This document shows positions 22,634 through 33,565 of a stretch of DNA of 64,000 nucleotides, piece after piece. The notes beneath the pieces are model-generated. The model ran no database searches, was not told the origin of the DNA, and saw only the letters and a list, made by a program, of their open reading frames with translations. How positions within the stretch are numbered: the stretch's first letter is position 1; the number at the start of each line of letters is the position of its first letter. The stretch covers positions 51,190 through 115,189 of the forward strand of contig NW_008707001.1 of assembly GCF_000327385.1 (NCBI RefSeq). The letters are read 5' to 3'. The position numbers and the translations under genes are program-made. This DNA comes from Lottia gigantea (lineage: Eukaryota > Mollusca > Gastropoda > Lottiidae).

Positions 22634-24104
22634 GTAAGTTTTTTTTAAAAAACCTTTACCATATAGACAACATAGAAATAATACTTTTAACATGTATCTA
22701 TTAGAATTTGATATAAATTCAACGTTTTAAGATATCTGTTTTTTTTTTATTTTATTGATAGAATTATAATATGAACATGGTTGTACAAAGAAATATAAGT
22801 TTGTATGGTAAACTATCATGGACTTTACTTGTAATTCAAAGACTTTGTTTAGTAATTCTAGTTTTTACCCACGTACCAAATCATTTTAAATCCTGTCTCT
22901 TTATCTCATTGATTTTAATTCAAACATGGTTCTCGTAAATTGATTTTGTAATAAACTGAAGGGAAAAGCTGAAAGAGAAAAGTTTTCATTGTATTTTTAA
23001 AATATTTTTCTTTACATCTTTTTCGTCTGAAAATCAAATTTAAAAACTGTATTTAGTTAATGTCATTGATGATTATAAAATTTGAAATTCATCAGGTAAA
23101 ATGAAAGAAATTAAGAGAAAGTATTTTTGCTCTCTTCCGTTCACCTATTTTCCCTGAAGCCAGGCCATTTTAAGACGTATTTATACAGTAAATAGAAGAC
23201 AGATCAAACAAAGGAGAGGCTGGATGATAAAAGAAGAAAGTAATTTGACACTGAAATTCACTTAGTTTTACTCGTTTTAATGTTTACTGCTCATTTACTT
23301 GTTTTAACTCTCGACAAATTTAGACATAGGAGAATTAAATACAATTCCTTTTTCTTAATTAAAAACTTAAGTTGGATGTCACTGGTTAAAAGAAAATCAG
23401 ACAATTCAATTTGATAGTTAACGATATAAATCTTTATAGATTGGTCCCTGCATTGTTTAAGAAAAGCTTGGGAAATCCAGGAAACTAAAGCACTGGCCTA
23501 GGTCACAAAATAAAGATTTATGTTAACGTTAACTATGGATGTCTCTGTTATACTATCTGTGGTAGTATCATTTCTTTAACTGAAATAGCTGAAAATATGA
23601 ATATCAAGAAATTTTGAATTATTATCTCTTTGTTTATAAATATATTTCATATTATTGATAGATAAACATAAAAGCACTGGCCGAGGTGTAAAGATTTAAG
23701 ATAAAACAATGTGCATGTTATATACTGATAATGATATAATATAGAAACAATGTAGTCAGTAGAAGGTATGACATTGAAAATATTTGAGGTGAAGAAAGAG
23801 TAGGATGGGTTTAATATTAAAATAGTTAGATTTAAATTCATAACATTTACCTGAACCTTAAACATGAATCATAAAAATTCTTACAATGGAGACAAGAAAA
23901 TCTAGGCCAGACGGCATGTGTAGTGTCTAGTCTGTAAAGGTATCTTGAGGTAGGGCTGTAGGATTTTGGGTTAAGGTGTTGAAATCTTACATGATGTCAT
24001 TTGTGTTCATGATATTTGGTCAATGATTAGCTTGTAAACGTGATCCTTATAAACCTAACTTATTATCTTTTTAAAAAAAACAAATTTCATTGCACAAATC
24101 AAAT
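22634..24104. other. Intron-like spacer after first exon
   Basis: AT-rich and mostly unique. It contains two copies of the short motif GCACTGGCCNAGG (about 23492 and 23674), which also forms a cluster at 26.9-27.2 kb. Confidence 0.5.
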
Positions 24105-24190
24105 TGAAATGAAATGAATGGAGTTTTACATCCTACAATTCTGCACCTAATCGGCTAATTGCACAAAACAAGACACTGTGTATATATCTT
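24105..24190 (-). mobile_element. SINE-like element, 3' fragment
   Basis: On the plus strand GGAGTTTTACATCCTACAAT, TCTGCACCTAATCGGCTAAT and ACAAAACAAGACA are the reverse complement of the family's 3' tail (TGCAGAAAAGTAGGATGTAA then AACTCC). About 85 bp remain. Confidence 0.6.
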
Positions 24191-24634
24191 CATTAGTTCC
24201 ATCAGGTCTAGACAATAAGGTGTAAAACTCCACTCTATCTCTGTTACGAGTTGTGATAATGTAGGAGAGATAATGGACCAGTTGTGAGAATATAAGGTCA
24301 GGTAAAATAACAGGATGGTAGATGAATAATATAACAATAGAGAGAGAGAGAGAGTAGGTCTAGAGGTGGTATGTGAAGAATGTTAACTATAAAAACAACA
24401 AATATGACACAGGACAGTCAGAATACAGTCCAGATATAGTCTTATTATAAGTTTTACTGTCCTCAAACACAGGAAAATCCATTTCAGTCTATTATTCAGC
24501 CCCATTTACACCAAGCTTCCTGGCTAGTTCTCTTCACGGAGGATAGTATTAATGGTTTAGTAAGAAACACTTGTCATGGAAGAAACTATGACTGTATTGT
24601 GAAACAGTGTGGGATATCGTAGAATAATTGGCCC

Positions 24635-24990
24635 TATCTTGATTGACTCATTAATGATTCAGCTTTGTATAGATATCAAAAATTGGACTGAATTGGGTTT
24701 TTGTCATGGTGAAAATTCACAAAAGACTAGAGACACAAAAATGGATCAGAGCAACTCCCAAGAAATTTGACATTATACTGGTAAAATGTCTGGTCCTAAA
24801 CCCAGGTCCAATATCATCCCATCTGAATATCACCACATAGGAACTGAGTTGGACTAGATTATTGAGCAAGGTCAAGGTCAGTCAAGATATCTCAGCTCAG
24901 CTCAGTTTAAGGCTATGAAACAATGTGCCAAAAAAATGGGGACACAGACAGTATTATAGCTGTAAGGTGTTTGGACTAAAACTGTGGCAA
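24635..24990 (+). mobile_element. Dispersed non-autonomous element B, copy 1
   Basis: CTTGATTGACTCATTAATGA, CAGCTTTGTATAGATA, TTTTTGTCATGGT and CAAAAATGGATCAGAGCA match 51802-51920 in order. A weaker match, the AAACAATGTGCCAAAA region, continues to about 52030. No coding capacity is visible and the family is unknown. Confidence 0.6.
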
Positions 24991-25394
24991 GGTGTTTGAA
25001 GATTGTTGATGGGAAACTAAATAAACACTTTATTTCTACTATGTTTACTATTAGCTCTTCAACTTTCTACTTTCAAAATAATCTTTATATTGTATACCTC
25101 TACTATACTTCATTAGCTGTGTAGACTTTCCAAATATTTACAGCAAATCTTGTTACAAGCTCTTGAAAATGGATAATAAAAAATGGATACAAGCAAGACA
25201 ATTCCCATTATTAAAATCTACTCCAAATTATGGTAAAATTGAGAGTAAAAATTTTGTCTCGAAATGAACTTCTCAGGGAATACCAGATAATGAATTTACA
25301 GCCAGGTCAACTGGAATAATGAAGAAAGATGACTGTTTCTAGGTCACCAGACTTTCAGACACAGACACAGAATTGTTAGATGTAACCAAGTCAA

Positions 25395-25606
25395 TGAGGT
25401 CCAGTGTGTTACAGACTGTGCATATTAAAGGTCCCTCAACATTTGGAAAACCAAAAAGTGTAGACTTATGCTACTGTCTTGGCATAATTTTCCTCCTTGC
25501 ACACTGCATGGTGTTTTGCTTGTCTTCGTTACCCCAATCAGGTATAGAAACTGATAATAAGGAAATATCTAGACTTTGTCCTTTACACAATATATTCTGC
25601 CAGTAA
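25395..25606 (+). mobile_element. SINE-like element copy
   Basis: Contains TGTGTTACAGACTGTGCATA, TTAAAGGTCCCTCAACATT, TGCTACTGTCTTGGCA, TTGCACACTGCATGGTG and TTGCTTGTCTTCGTTA in family order. The GGATGGGACAATAAACC block upstream is lost. The 77-codon frame across it is the element read as protein, not a gene. Confidence 0.75.
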
Positions 25607-25790
25607 TCCATGTCTAAATCATGTGTAAAATATAAGAAATCTAACAAGGATTGACAAGGTGTAAATTAGAAGATGAAGATGTAAAGATGTAGACAGTTAA
25701 ATGATAATTAAAAGATGGTTAACAAGTCAAAGAAACAAGTTAATTAGTATTCACCATCAACAGACAACTAATCTTCATTAACATGTTAAT

Positions 25791-26371
25791 CTGCTCTCTC
25801 TCTTCCAATGTTTTAATCTGCTCTCTCTACCAATGTTTTAATCTGCTCTCTCTTCCAATGTTTTAATCTGCTCTCTCTTCCAATGTTTTAATCTGCTCTC
25901 ACTCTTCCAATGTTTTAATCTGCTCTCTCTCCCAATGTTTTAATCTGCTCTCTCTCTTCCAATGTTTTAATCTGCTCTCTCTCTTCCAATGTTTTAATCT
26001 GCTCTCTCTCTCCAATGTTTTAATCTGCTCTCTCTCTTCCAATGTTTTAATCTGCTCTCTCTTCCAATGTTTTAATCTGCTCTCTCTCTTCCAATGATTT
26101 AATCTGCTCTCTCTACCAATGTTTTAATCTGCTCTCTCTCTTCCAATGTTTTAATCTGCTCTCTCTTCCAATGTTTTAATCTGCTCTCTCTTCCAATGTT
26201 TTAATCTGCTCTCACTCTTCCAATGTTTTAATCTGCTCTCACTCTTCCAATGTTTTAATCTGCTCTCTCTCTTCCAATGTTTTAATCTGCTCTCTCTTCC
26301 AATGTTTTAATCTGCTTTCTCATCCAATGTTTTAATCTGCTCTCTCTTCCAATGTTTTAATCTGCTCTCTC
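25791..26371 (+). repeat. CT-rich 23-27 bp minisatellite, about 23 units
   Basis: The unit is TTTTAATCTGCTCTCTCTCT followed by TCCAATG. Length varies by CT dinucleotides. On the + strand each unit offers UCUCUCUCUUCC, the kind of sequence bound by polypyrimidine-tract-binding proteins, followed by AATGTTTTAAT. Part of a minus-strand 104-codon frame comes from this array. Confidence 0.95.
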
Positions 26372-26570
26372 TTACTCTTTGTGGTTTTCTTTTGTCCCTT
26401 GGTTTTTGATACAAATTGACTATATGGGTTAAAATTCGTCTCTCGGAAGCACTAGCACAGAATTTTTTTAACTTTGAGGAGGAATTAAACCCATCGACTA
26501 GACTACTCTTTCTGGTTTTCTTTGTTAGTCCCATGGTTTGTGATACAAATTGACTATAGAGGTGGATAAT
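26372..26570. repeat. Tandem duplication, about 125 bp period
   Basis: TACTCTTTGTGGTTTTCTTT...GATACAAATTGACTATATGGG and TACTCTTTCTGGTTTTCTTT...GATACAAATTGACTATAGAGG are diverged direct copies. The apparent minus-strand protein with two KKTRK/KRKPQ-like stretches is explained by this duplication. Confidence 0.7.
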
Positions 26571-26869
26571 GAACTGAAAAAAGAAAAAAGAAAATTCACA
26601 CGAACCCTCTAATCTATTCATTCATAAATTTTACTTAATTTAAAAAAAATTAAATTTATGACATATTTTTCTGCATGATTGAATTTCACTCAAGGACATG
26701 ACAAAATTATTGTTAAAGGTAAAAGATGAAAGAGTTTTATGAAATGTCGTAAAGTTCACTGTCTGTCTGTGGATGATGGATTTGTTTGCACCTCAATTGT
26801 TGTATTTTATCAATGAACAGGAACACCAGAAGACTGTTTATCTGAAATAAACTGTCTGACTCTTGAATT

Positions 26870-27195
26870 AACTGGCCGTGGAAAGTCAGAGTGTCAGAGT
26901 TGGAGATGTAGATTGACTGATTCTCGAATGCACTGGCCAAGGCATCAAAATGGTTTTATAAGAAGATGTTATTTGGTTGTAATTGTCATAAATATGTCTT
27001 GTGTTCTATACTCGCTCCCAAATGCACTGGTCAAGGTATCAGAGTTGTTTATTTGGTCTTCATGACTTATAAATGCACCGGCAGAGGCATCAAAGTGTTG
27101 TAAGAGGGAGATGTTTAACTCGTTTTAAAAGACATGCTGAGATGAAATCTGGAATGACTCGAATGTACTGGCCAAGGCATCAGAGTGTTTAAGGC
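26870..27195. repeat. Degenerate array of a GCACTGGCCAAGGCATCA motif
   Basis: AATGCACTGGCCAAGGCATC occurs near 26928, with variants near 27018 (CAAATGCACTGGTCAAGGTA), 27071 (AAATGCACCGGCAGAGGCAT) and 27161 (GAATGTACTGGCCAAGGCAT). Each is followed by AGAGTG or AAAGTG-like sequence. Spacing is irregular at 53-90 bp. Single related copies lie near 40, 23492, 23674 and 54060. Confidence 0.6.
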
Positions 27196-27776
27196 ATTGA
27201 TGAGCACCATTCTAATTTTCAGTCAGACATCAGTGGTACTTGTGATTTCTGTTAAATTAAGGTTTTGTTGATAAAGCTATTAGTGAAAGTCATAATATGC
27301 TTAGTGTAAACACATTAAAAGTTTAGAAAATCTCTTTACAACCTCTTTTATTACATCTTAATATTTTCTCCAACCTGCGTTAAACTATATTTGACAGGTA
27401 GAAGACTGTAGAAACATGTTTAACAAGTTGAACCAGATAGTATAGTCAAGTTCTCAGACAAGTTGTAGGTCTGACGTGTGTGATTATTCTTTTCTCATAT
27501 AACTCCGGGTATTAAACTTGATAGTTCTAATTCTGGTCAGCTATAACTTGATGAATTACTAGATTTTCTTCTGTCTCTGTGTGATCTCTTCGTAAACCTC
27601 ATCGTAACCTGTTAGTCTTGTTTATGAATTATGCTTGGAGTTTTAGGAGTATCTTTGAAAATGAATGAAAATGTATCATCTCATAGATCAAAATGATTTA
27701 ATGTAAAGCCCTTTCTATTCTGATCATTGAGACTGTCAGTTTATACTGAACTCAGTGTCTGTGTTTCATGATAATC

Positions 27777-28118
27777 TTAAAGGAACAGATGCACCATTTA
27801 GGTGGGTTGATTTTAATCTTGAATATATATGTAAATAGAAATGTACAAAAATCAAATAATTCTTTTAAAAATATTTCAAACTAGGAATTTTACTCACTAT
27901 TTCTATAGATGTCTTTTCTGTAGATGGCAGTTTCTTAATAAAAAAGACAACTCGTCTCTTTACATTCAAACATAGATAATTCTAGAAACACATGGATATG
28001 AAAGTTCAAATTTTGACAGTGAGCTGTGATTACTATAATCCATTGTCTTAGCTAAAAAATTCCTGTTTCTGAGACTAAAATATGATTGGTCGAACAAATG
28101 GCCTATCTGTCCCTTTAA
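27777..28118 (+). mobile_element. TTAA-flanked MITE, longest complete copy
   Basis: It runs from TTAAAGGAACAGATGCACCA to GGCCTATCTGTCCCTTTAA, with about 14 bp near-perfect terminal inverted repeats directly at TTAA. Body landmarks are TTGATTTTAATCTTGAATAT, ATTTCTATAGATGTC, GGCAGTTTCTTAATAA, GTGAGCTGTGA and GTTTCTGAGACTAAAATATG. It has no open frame, so it is non-autonomous. The copy at 13553 lacks about 80 bp of the middle. Confidence 0.8.
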
Positions 28119-28235
28119 CTAGGTATTTCTTTTCTTATTTCTATCGATGTCTTTTCTATATATGGCAGTGTCTTAATAAAATAGACAACTTTGGGCACAG
28201 ATGGATTTGAAGGCTCAAAATTCGACAGTCAAAAT
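28119..28235 (+). mobile_element. Partial TTAA MITE body abutting the complete copy
   Basis: CTAGGTATTTCTTTTCTTATTTC, then TCGATGTCTTTTCTATATATGG, CAGTGTCTTAATAAAATAGAC and GATGGATTTGAAGGCTCAAA repeat the middle of the element that ends at 28118. This is a tandem partial duplication or a second nested insertion. Confidence 0.6.
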
Positions 28236-28487
28236 AATTTAAAAGGGAACCTATTGGAGGTTAAAGAAAACTCCTACTTGATTTGTCTATCCCAACCTTG
28301 AAATAAAAACTATAAAAAACCTTTTTATCTGATATAAAATAATAATAGGAGATAAAAAGGTGAGATTATTACAGGATTAACAGGTATATCAAGGTGTTAA
28401 ATTTTACTGATCAAATTTCATTTTATATTTCTACTTTATTTACACAGACTTAAAGAGGCCAGAACATTTATATTATTAAAATGAATT

Positions 28488-28600
28488 GAAATTAAAGTGA
28501 GTTACATATCCTACTTTTCTGCACCTGATTGGACTAATGAAGACAGACAATACCCTGCAGTGTGGAATGAGGCAAATTTCAGTTACATTAACCCACTTTT
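28488..28600 (-). mobile_element. SINE-like element, 3' part
   Basis: Minus-strand reading gives the family order CCTCATTCCACACTGCAGGG, TTGTCTGTCTTCATTAGTCC, GGTGCAGAAAAGTAGGATAT and GTAACTC. About 110 bp, no 5' part. Confidence 0.7.
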
Positions 28601-28694
28601 TGCCAACTGTTGAGATACTGTCAACATGCATGGCTTTGGTTTATTGTCTCATCTGAAGACCATCTAGATTCTTTTTGTATGTCACACCTTTTTA

Positions 28695-28980
28695 ATTTGT
28701 ATCACTGACAAATATCACTGACAGACATCACTGACAGACAACTGACAGACATCACTGACAGACAACTGACAGACATCACTGACAGACAACTGACAGACAT
28801 CACTGACAGACAACTGACAGACATCACTGACAGACAACTGACAGACATCACTGACAGACAACTGACAGACATCACTGACAAATATCACTGACAGACATTA
28901 CTGACAGATGACAGACATCACTGACAGACATCACTGACAGACATCACTGACAAACACTGACAGACATCACTGACAGAGAA
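28695..28980. repeat. 24 bp (10+14) minisatellite
   Basis: ATCACTGACAGACAACTGAC followed by AGAC is repeated about seven times, then simpler ATCACTGACAGAC and ACAAAT variants continue to about 28980. Built from CTGACAGAC words. Confidence 0.95.
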
Positions 28981-29999
28981 ACGGGGTTGATAAACTGGTA
29001 ATGTTCACTACCTATGTAGACATTGTACTAGACCACTAGATGATCGTGTGTCTAACTTGCCAAGAGACCTGATAATATAAGAAATGTCTTGACTTATCCC
29101 TCTCTTTGATCTTATTTGCACCTGTAGGAGTGGCCTATTACCAATACAATGTGGGCTAGCCCCTTGAAATAGAATAGCGAAGATTATTGACATATCTGAT
29201 AAATGAAACTGAAATTAAGTCTCAGGGTCATAAAAAATATCAACTGATAACTTGATATCTTGATGAACACGGTGGAGGTGTAAAAAGGGTCTACCATCAT
29301 AGATTGGGAAAAAGTGGGAATTTTAGGTGGGAAAAAGTGGGGTTAGGGTCAAGAAGATATTTAAGGTGTTAAAAAAGGCTAAAATTATTTTCATTCTTTA
29401 CATACAACTATCTTTATCGATTGACAAAAAACATTTCATTAAACATCATAATTGTTAAAAAGTTTTATATTTTCATCCTTTCTATTGTCTTTTGTTTTAA
29501 CATTTCTGCTTTTTCATCAAAAATTCAGTCTCTTAAATACGTAAATCAGGATTGATGTAAACAAATACCACCTTAATCTCTCTTTTACCTTTTACTTATC
29601 ATTGTATTTGTTATAAAAATATATTATTTGTTAAGGATATGATAAAAACGTGAAAAATGGCTCGTTAATCAATCAATCAATTAATATAATTAATTAGTCA
29701 TCACCTGGTCAGTTTCTGGTGTAAAAATAGAATTATTATTGATTAGATAAAATATTTAGAGTTAGTTTCTGTTGCTAGGTTATTAATGACCTTTTAGTTA
29801 CAGAATACAGGTAAATAATATTATACAGGTGAGACTAGTGAATGACTGGGGAAATTACAGTGTCTGTTTTGTCAGACATAACAGGCTACTGTATATCAAG
29901 ATCCCTGATGTTATAATGCCTAATATAAGTATTTATGACAGTGATAATGATCTACGTTTAAACTCTAATCCCTCTAGTGATAGATTTTATACTCTAAAT
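28981..29999. other. Unique spacer with homeodomain-type words
   Basis: Mostly unique. At 29660-29705 a cluster of AATCAATCAATCAATTAAT and AATTAATTAGTCATCA could bind homeodomain proteins. The 66-codon frame at 29829-30029 lacks an ATG at its start and overlaps the tandem repeat at its end, so I do not call it. Confidence 0.4.
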
Positions 30000-30350
30000 G
30001 TTGATTTTACCTTGGTATGTAAACAATAGTATATTATATCAAATATAGAGTATATCATAGTTAATAAACCACTACTGTATTAATCAATACACCCTCTAGT
30101 TTGGCTAGAAATCTTGACTGTTGATAGTTACCTTCGTATGTAAACAATAGTATATTATATCAAATATAGAGTATGTCATAGTTAATAAACCACTACTGTA
30201 TTAGTTATTACACCCTCTAGTTTGGCTAGAAATCTTGACTGTTGATAGTTACCTTCGTTGGTTCACAATAGTACATTATATCAAGTATAGAGAATCAAAG
30301 TTGATAAATCACTACTGTATTACACCCTCTAGTTTGGCTAGAAAGACAAA
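30000..30350. repeat. About 120 bp tandem repeat, 3 units
   Basis: TTGATAGTTACCTTCGTATG, AACAATAGTATATTATATCA, TTAATAAACCACTACTGTAT and TTACACCCTCTAGTTTGGCT recur three times in order with increasing divergence. The third unit is shortened. Confidence 0.85.
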
Positions 30351-31100
30351 GCAAACTGTATGATGATATATCAAGTATAATATACCTAGTAGCTGACAAG
30401 ATTTCATTTCAGAATTCATTACTCAATGTACCTTACACCCTCTTAGTTGACTGAAAGCTTGATCTTGGGTTGGCAATTTATTTCAACTGGGCTGTACAGG
30501 TCTTTTTAATCTTGTATCCCTACTCAAGTTGGACTGATCTATTCGGTGTCCTTACAGAAGTTTGACAAGAGTTATTCTCTTATTGTACTTCAATTAATTA
30601 TAAACAAAACCTTTGTGATATTTTCAATTTTTACCAATCACGTCTGACTGGCTTTCCAACATCCATCTTTTGACAATCTGTGTAATCCTCATTTTAGAAG
30701 ATTTCCTGTCAAAGGGAGGTAAATTGTGTGAACTTACTAAGAACATCTGTACATTCAGGAATGACAGTACCATTATTTTTCATGTTTATCAATATCATTA
30801 TCAAAGACATGTTTTTACCAGTTACGATTGAAAATTAAAGATTTTCTACTTCCCAAAGGGAGGTAATTAGTTTGAGCGTACTAAGAATGTCTGTCCATCA
30901 GCAGTGATAATATATTGTTTTTTCCCTACTCTATTATCAATATCATTATCAATTAGACATGTTCAATAAACACTCGTTAAAACTGGCAGCTGACACGTTA
31001 GTCACTGGGCTTAATCATCGTCATGACATCACACATCAATATGTCAAGGTCATCCTGCAATATTCTTTATGTTTCTTTGTTTCTTTCTCAAGACAGGATC
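30351..31100. other. Unique spacer with a duplicated block
   Basis: AAAGGGAGGTAAATTGTGTG near 30713 and AAAGGGAGGTAATTAGTTTG near 30856 are parts of two diverged direct copies about 140 bp apart (30690-30980). No supported gene. Confidence 0.5.
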
Positions 31101-31103
31101 CCT

Positions 31104-31332
31104 TTGTCAGTGATGCGGGTTGGAGGGGCTGACATGAAAAAGTGCTTAGTCGTCTGTATGCGGTCCCCGTGTACTACAGGCTGTGCACATTAAAGATCCC
31201 TCAACAATTGGAAATCATAAAAGAATAGGCCATTGCTGCTGTCCTGGCAAAATTTCCCTCATTGCACACTGTATGGCGTTGCCTGTCTTCATTAGTCCAC
31301 ATGGTGCAGGAAAGTAGGATGTAGAACAACAT
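31104..31332 (+). mobile_element. SINE-like element, near-complete copy
   Basis: Family order is GGGGCTGACATGAAAAAGTG, TCGTCTGTATGCGG, CCGTGTACTACAGGCTGTGC, ATTAAAGATCCCTCAACAAT, TGCTGCTGTCCTGGCAAAAT, TTCCCTCATTGCACACTGTA, TTGCCTGTCTTCATTAGTCC and ACATGGTGCAGGAAAGTAGG. About 230 bp and non-coding. The 3' ATGTAAAACTCCATTTCATT-type tail is eroded here. Confidence 0.8.
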
Positions 31333-32878
31333 TCTTTCAGTTTCTCTGTTTCTCAACAATGGCTCCGTGCTGTAGATCACTTGTCTAGGTTCAATCACTG
31401 TGTAGGTCAAGATAATACCTGTCACAGTGTTTTTCAACTGGTTTTCTGTTTGGCAGTGTTAGAAGTCTGAGGAACCAACATGGCAAAAGTTAGAAGTATT
31501 GGGTGATACAGATGACCTGACTTGATATTGGCACATCTTTAGAAACACCAGACATTAAGCTCCATTTCATTCCACCAAATCATCGTGAATATTGTTTTGA
31601 TTTTCTGTAACCAATCCATCCATTCATCTGTCCATCCTTCACAAATCTGTTCATCAACCAACCATCCATTCACGAACAGTGTGGCTGTATCCCTATTACC
31701 TTTTCCACCCTCATTCCCTTTTTTTTTTTGTTAACTCATTGATCCAATGATTGAAAGTTAATGAAATAAATTGCTTCAAGCAAACTTCAATTCTACTACA
31801 GAACAATAAACTTATAGATGAGTCACATGACCTGCCCTGACGACCAAGTCTCACTTTGTCAACAACAAAAGATTTTAATTACTAATTGTGCCTCGTTAGA
31901 ATGATTCAAGAACCACTGTCAGGTAGGTAGGGGGTATTTTAACTCAAATTAAATTAAGTTTTTTACTGTTTACAAGTATATTTTTTATAAGAATAGAGAA
32001 ATTGTTAGTAGAGTTACCATTCCAATTGCATAGATCTCAACTGATTCTGATAACTGATCTAGAAATGAGGGTTAGCGCTTGATATTTAGTCTAACTGCAG
32101 GTTGCAGGGTCTGATGCTAGGAACCTAAAACTGTTCTAATATTGTCTTATTGTCAGCATTCCATATTACGGCGTAGATTAAAAGTGAAACCCTTGCCCTC
32201 TTAGCAGACTAAGCGAAACAACGATCTGCTGGAAATTGAAATTGACTGTAGTCTAGAGCTTTAGGGCACCAGACTAAACCCCAACTCTTGATGTATTCTC
32301 TACACTATTTTAAAAGCCTTGGGCAGACGACAATCTTTTGTCCTGTACTCTCCTGTCAAGTTTTAATTCATTACAATCTAACAAAGAGTTGTAGTGATAA
32401 TGCCAAGGTCACGCCCCTTTCCTTTAATCATATAAACTAGCTGTGATTATCCAGTCCTTTTCTATTCATCTTTACAATTTAACATCTACGAGGTTAGGAA
32501 GGAAATCCGCTGAAACTTTTAACATTCTTTCATCTAAAAAAATTAAAGAAATTTTTTGTTTCAACTTTTAAATTTTTGTTAGCGTGATATGTTTAGTAAC
32601 TGTTATCCAGTGAAGAATATATGACTAATGATGTTAATAGTAAATTAGAGACTGGATGTTAGTGTATTAATGCCTTTATTTGGTCTTGCTAGACATCTGG
32701 AGATGCATCTGTTGTTTTTAAGGGCTATAGAAGGAAGAATTCAGTGTCCCTTGTTTGTCACATGATCGTTCATTGTTGTATGTTTAAAGCCTGTATTCAG
32801 TCAGTGTTTTTATGACGTTCGAGTGTTTTTGTCTGAACAATTTTGGAATAAGATTTTAATTTTTTTTTTGGAATTTTG
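31333..32878. other. Unique intron-like spacer
   Basis: No array or supported frame. Around 31610-31680 CCATCCATTCATC words form a weak simple repeat, and a T run lies at 31719. The last part could be 5' UTR of the candidate exon at 32879. Confidence 0.45.
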
Positions 32879-32914
32879 ATGGTGAATTTAAAACTTTATC
32901 AAGATTTGGTGAAG
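32879..32914 (+). CDS. Candidate alternative first coding exon (12 codons)
   Basis: ATG starts MVNLKLYQDLVK, ending at AAG|GTAAGA in phase 0, a near-consensus AAG|GTAAGA donor. The start context is weak (T at -3, G at +4) and a poly-T run precedes it. Same strand, size and phase as 22604, 39855 and 44101. The codons are AT-rich like the background, so chance is more likely than for those three. Product unknown. Confidence 0.35.
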
Positions 32915-32919
32915 GTAAG

Positions 32920-33260
32920 AAAATTGTCATTTTGATTAAATTTTATAAAAATCCTTTGTTGACATTTTCTGAAATAATTTCAATTTGTATTTCTGAAAGG
33001 ATCTTTCCCAAACAGATTTATTTTCTTACACATTTCACAAATAATGGCAAATTTCAAATTTACCAGAATTCTTTGTTATTGACATTTTATTATTTCTACA
33101 CAGACTGAAATTTGGTTTTCTTGAAAAATGTCAAAAAAAAGATTCACTTCGTGACATGTTCCACGAATTATTACAAATTTCAGATTGACAAAAATACTTT
33201 ATCAGCATTTTCTTAGTTAAGTTTAGTTCAATATGAATTTTGATTTGGATTTGGGTTTCT
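32920..33260. repeat. Degenerate tandem copies, about 140 bp
   Basis: Recurring blocks are TTTCACAAATAATGGCAAAT / TTCCACGAATTATTACAAAT, TTTACCAGAATTCTTTGTTA / TTGACAAAAATACTTTATCA, and TTTGGTTTTCTTGAAAAATGTC / TTTGGGTTTCTGAAAGAATGTC. They show an old, strongly diverged tandem duplication within an intron. Confidence 0.45.
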
Positions 33261-33432
33261 GAAAGAATGTCATATAGTCTCAATTTATAAGATATTTACC
33301 TAAATTCTTTTCTTATTGTTATATCAAGCAGATTATTGATGCAATAGTCACAAAAAATAAAATTTTTCTAAATTGTCATTGTAGTATAACATCTTTATAA
33401 ATGAAATTCTTATGAACTTTTATATCTGTTGA

Positions 33433-33565
33433 CAGTTGGAAATCAAAATAGAGAAAGCTATGCTGCTGTCCTGGCTAAATTTCCCTCATTGCACATGTTG
33501 TCCATCCTATTATTCCTTACTTGTGCAGATATGTAAGACCTAAAACTCCCTTTCATATCATTTCT
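33433..33565 (+). mobile_element. SINE-like element, partial copy
   Basis: GACAGTTGGAAATCAAAATA, TATGCTGCTGTCCTGGCTAA, TTCCCTCATTGCACATG and then a degraded TTGTGCAGATATGTAAGACC. The 5' half is missing. Confidence 0.65.

Noticed and set aside
26307-26621. Basic 104-codon minus-strand protein with KKTRK and KRKPQ
   Set aside because: Explained by a 125 bp tandem duplication plus the CT-rich array.
29800-29830. ACAG|GTAAAT and ACAG|GTGAGA as ratchet sites
   Set aside because: No pyrimidine tract precedes either AG.
29829-30029. 66-codon frame ending at TTG|GTATGT, preceded by TATACAG
   Set aside because: It looked like an internal exon, but it begins without ATG, the acceptor tract is poor in pyrimidines and its end lies in a tandem repeat.
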